From: Candidatus Minthomonas equi
GTDB taxonomy: Bacteria > Bacteroidota > Bacteroidia > Bacteroidales > UBA932
Assembly: GCA_018064575.1 (NCBI GenBank)
Contig: JAGHUZ010000072.1
Location: forward strand, 1 to 7,344
Reading direction: 5' to 3'
DNA length: 7,344 bases
Both the position numbers and the translations under genes were made by a program. Shown here in pieces: positions 6,037 through 7,344 of the stretch. Numbering within the stretch: position 1 is the first letter of the stretch; each line of letters opens with the position of its first letter. The notes beneath the pieces are model-generated. The model did not search any database. It saw only the letters and a list, made by a program, of their open reading frames with translations, and was not told the origin of the DNA.

Positions 6037-7344
6037 TCACTGAAGTTTTACGGTCTGAGTCTTCGCGTTCCAGGAGGAAACGATAATGGATGTGGGCTTT
6101 TCGGGGGTGGACGGTTTTACGTTCACGATGATTTCGCGAGTTTCTCCGGCTTCGAGACAGAAGAAATTATCGCTGGCGAAATTGATACCCTTGTCGGTGT
6201 CGATGATGGTTATGGGAGACATGAACTTGCCTTTGTTAGTGATACTGATTCGGTATCCTCCATCCACAGCCACGGGGGCCGATACCGAGAGTGAAGTCTT
6301 ATTGGCGGCTATGGTGGGCTTGAGCCAAGGTCCTTCGGTGAGGGTGGGCCAGTTCAGATGGTCTTTCATATAATTAGCGTGGAACTCGGCGTCTTCCATC
6401 TGGGGAACAGTGCGGGGCCAGTAAACCGAACGGGAGATTTCATCGCCCGAAGGGTCTGTGAGTTTGGCGACGATGAAGAAGAATTTGCTGTGATAATCGG
6501 CAGGAATCCTGAAGTCTCCCACAGAAGTTCTGTTTACCGATGTTCCCTCTTCGACAGTTATGCTCTCGGAGGCGGTTTGAAGCACGTTGAATCTGTCGTC
6601 AAGAACAGAAACGGTGACGATACCGTCCAAACGGGGGCATCCCGCTCCGTTGAGAACATTGGCCTTGAACGGAATGTCATCTCCGGGAGCGTAGAGCATC
6701 TTGGGCAGATCCATCATTACGTGGGCCTTTTCATAGGTGCGTTTCATAAAATAATACGGTGCGGTGGGCTGTCCGAACGCATCCATCAGTTGGATGGCCG
6801 CCACTACTGGCCAGGGGCGCTTGAATACCCAGGGCAGCAGGCCGGTGGTGATGGGATAATTGCTCTGGACACCTTCTGACATCACCTGATAGAATTCACC
6901 GGAGCCCACCTGTGTGGCTTCCACCATATCCTCGTACACGGGGTTTGACATATCTCCTATATGGGATGCGCGGCTGAGCATACGGGGCACTCTCCAGGGA
7001 CTGTATTCCGCATAATGATGAATCAGGTCGGGATGGGAGGCTCCGAACGATTCATCGTTCATCTTTCCGAGGTCTTTGAAGTCTTCGGCTGCGATGATGG
7101 TTCTGTTGTTCCTGGCGCTGCTCATAGTGTGGATGCCGGATTCAGCGATGAAGGGCAGAACGTTGAAGGTCTTGTAGGTGTTCGGATCGAAATCGGAATA
7201 GATGTGGTCGGAACCTCCGTCGGGAGATGTGCGCCAGAAAGGTCTGGTGGGGTCGAATTCGTGAAGATTACGTTCGAGGATTCCGATGGAGAGAGCGTTT
7301 CCGAGGGAGTAGGGGTTGAATTCATTGCCTCCGCACCACACGGC
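6037..7344 (-). CDS. Glycoside hydrolase family 2 enzyme, C-terminal part (5' end outside window)
   Basis: The frame runs in from the window edge, giving 435 residues to TGA at 6037-6039; the GTG at 7341 is an internal valine, not a start. The first residues read AVWCGGNE, the GH2 acid/base motif with Glu8, closest to the WCGNNE form of beta-mannosidases and exo-beta-glucosaminidases. The nucleophile is probably Glu68 in LPFIAESG. The rest of the TIM barrel runs to about residue 215 (including PWVFKRPWPVVAAIQLMDAFG), then a beta-sandwich (about 220-330), a linker, and a C-terminal Ig-like domain (about 345-435). The N-terminal sugar-binding and immunoglobulin-like domains and any signal peptide lie outside. 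The 60-residue spacing between the two glutamates is shorter than in well-known GH2 members. The expected role is exo-removal of beta-linked mannose, glucosamine or galactose; the sugar is unresolved. It is the first visible gene of the minus-strand operon. Confidence 0.85.
   Translation of the reverse strand, partial: AVWCGGNEFNPYSLGNALSIGILERNLHEFDPTRPFWRTSPDGGSDHIYSDFDPNTYKTFNVLPFIAESGIHTMSSARNNRTIIAAEDFKDLGKMNDESFGASHPDLIHHYAEYSPWRVPRMLSRASHIGDMSNPVYEDMVEATQVGSGEFYQVMSEGVQSNYPITTGLLPWVFKRPWPVVAAIQLMDAFGQPTAPYYFMKRTYEKAHVMMDLPKMLYAPGDDIPFKANVLNGAGCPRLDGIVTVSVLDDRFNVLQTASESITVEEGTSVNRTSVGDFRIPADYHSKFFFIVAKLTDPSGDEISRSVYWPRTVPQMEDAEFHANYMKDHLNWPTLTEGPWLKPTIAANKTSLSVSAPVAVDGGYRISITNKGKFMSPITIIDTDKGINFASDNFFCLEAGETREIIVNVKPSTPEKPTSIIVSSWNAKTQTVKLQ

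Noticed and set aside
6358..6879. A 173-codon open frame on the plus strand, opposite the GH2 gene
   Set aside because: It is an antisense shadow with low-complexity composition and no family resemblance.
7339..7341. GTG as a start codon for the GH2 gene
   Set aside because: It is the valine of the AVWCGGNE acid/base motif deep inside a GH2 enzyme; the frame continues past the window edge.

Overview
The window most likely comes from a member of the Bacteroidota, probably a gut-type Bacteroidales; I cannot name a genus. The reasons are the gene families present (a Gfo/Idh/MocA oxidoreductase, a DUF1080 lipoprotein and an exported TIM-barrel 'isomerase' side by side; secreted GH2 and clan GH-A hydrolases), A/T-rich leaders without clear Shine-Dalgarno sites, and lipoprotein signals, one followed by an acidic stretch. 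Coding density is very high, and no gap between genes exceeds about 80 bases.

Layout: two convergent gene sets meet at a shared terminator. Plus strand (1-1933): the 3' end of a Gfo/Idh/MocA-type oxidoreductase, a DUF1080 (3-keto-disaccharide hydrolase domain) lipoprotein, and, two bases later, a TIM-barrel sugar isomerase/epimerase-like lipoprotein. A symmetrical hairpin with A and T runs (about 1959-1992) then ends transcription from both sides. Minus strand (7344 down to 2014, in transcription order): the C-terminal part of a GH2 glycosidase cut by the window edge at its acid/base motif, a complete secreted clan GH-A glycoside hydrolase, a secreted NodB-type polysaccharide deacetylase, and a cytoplasmic mannonate dehydratase-like enzyme whose start overlaps the deacetylase stop (ATGA).

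How the genes may work together (inference): the plus-strand trio fits oxidative glycoside cleavage, in which a dehydrogenase makes a 3-keto-glycoside and the DUF1080 and TIM-barrel proteins cleave and process it outside the cytoplasm. The minus-strand set fits classical depolymerisation: deacetylation, endo- or exo-hydrolysis by the GH-A enzyme and GH2 trimming, followed by dehydration of an aldonic acid inside the cell. Together they look like part of a carbohydrate-use island. No SusC/SusD pair, regulator, transporter, tRNA, rRNA, CRISPR array or mobile element is visible in the window.
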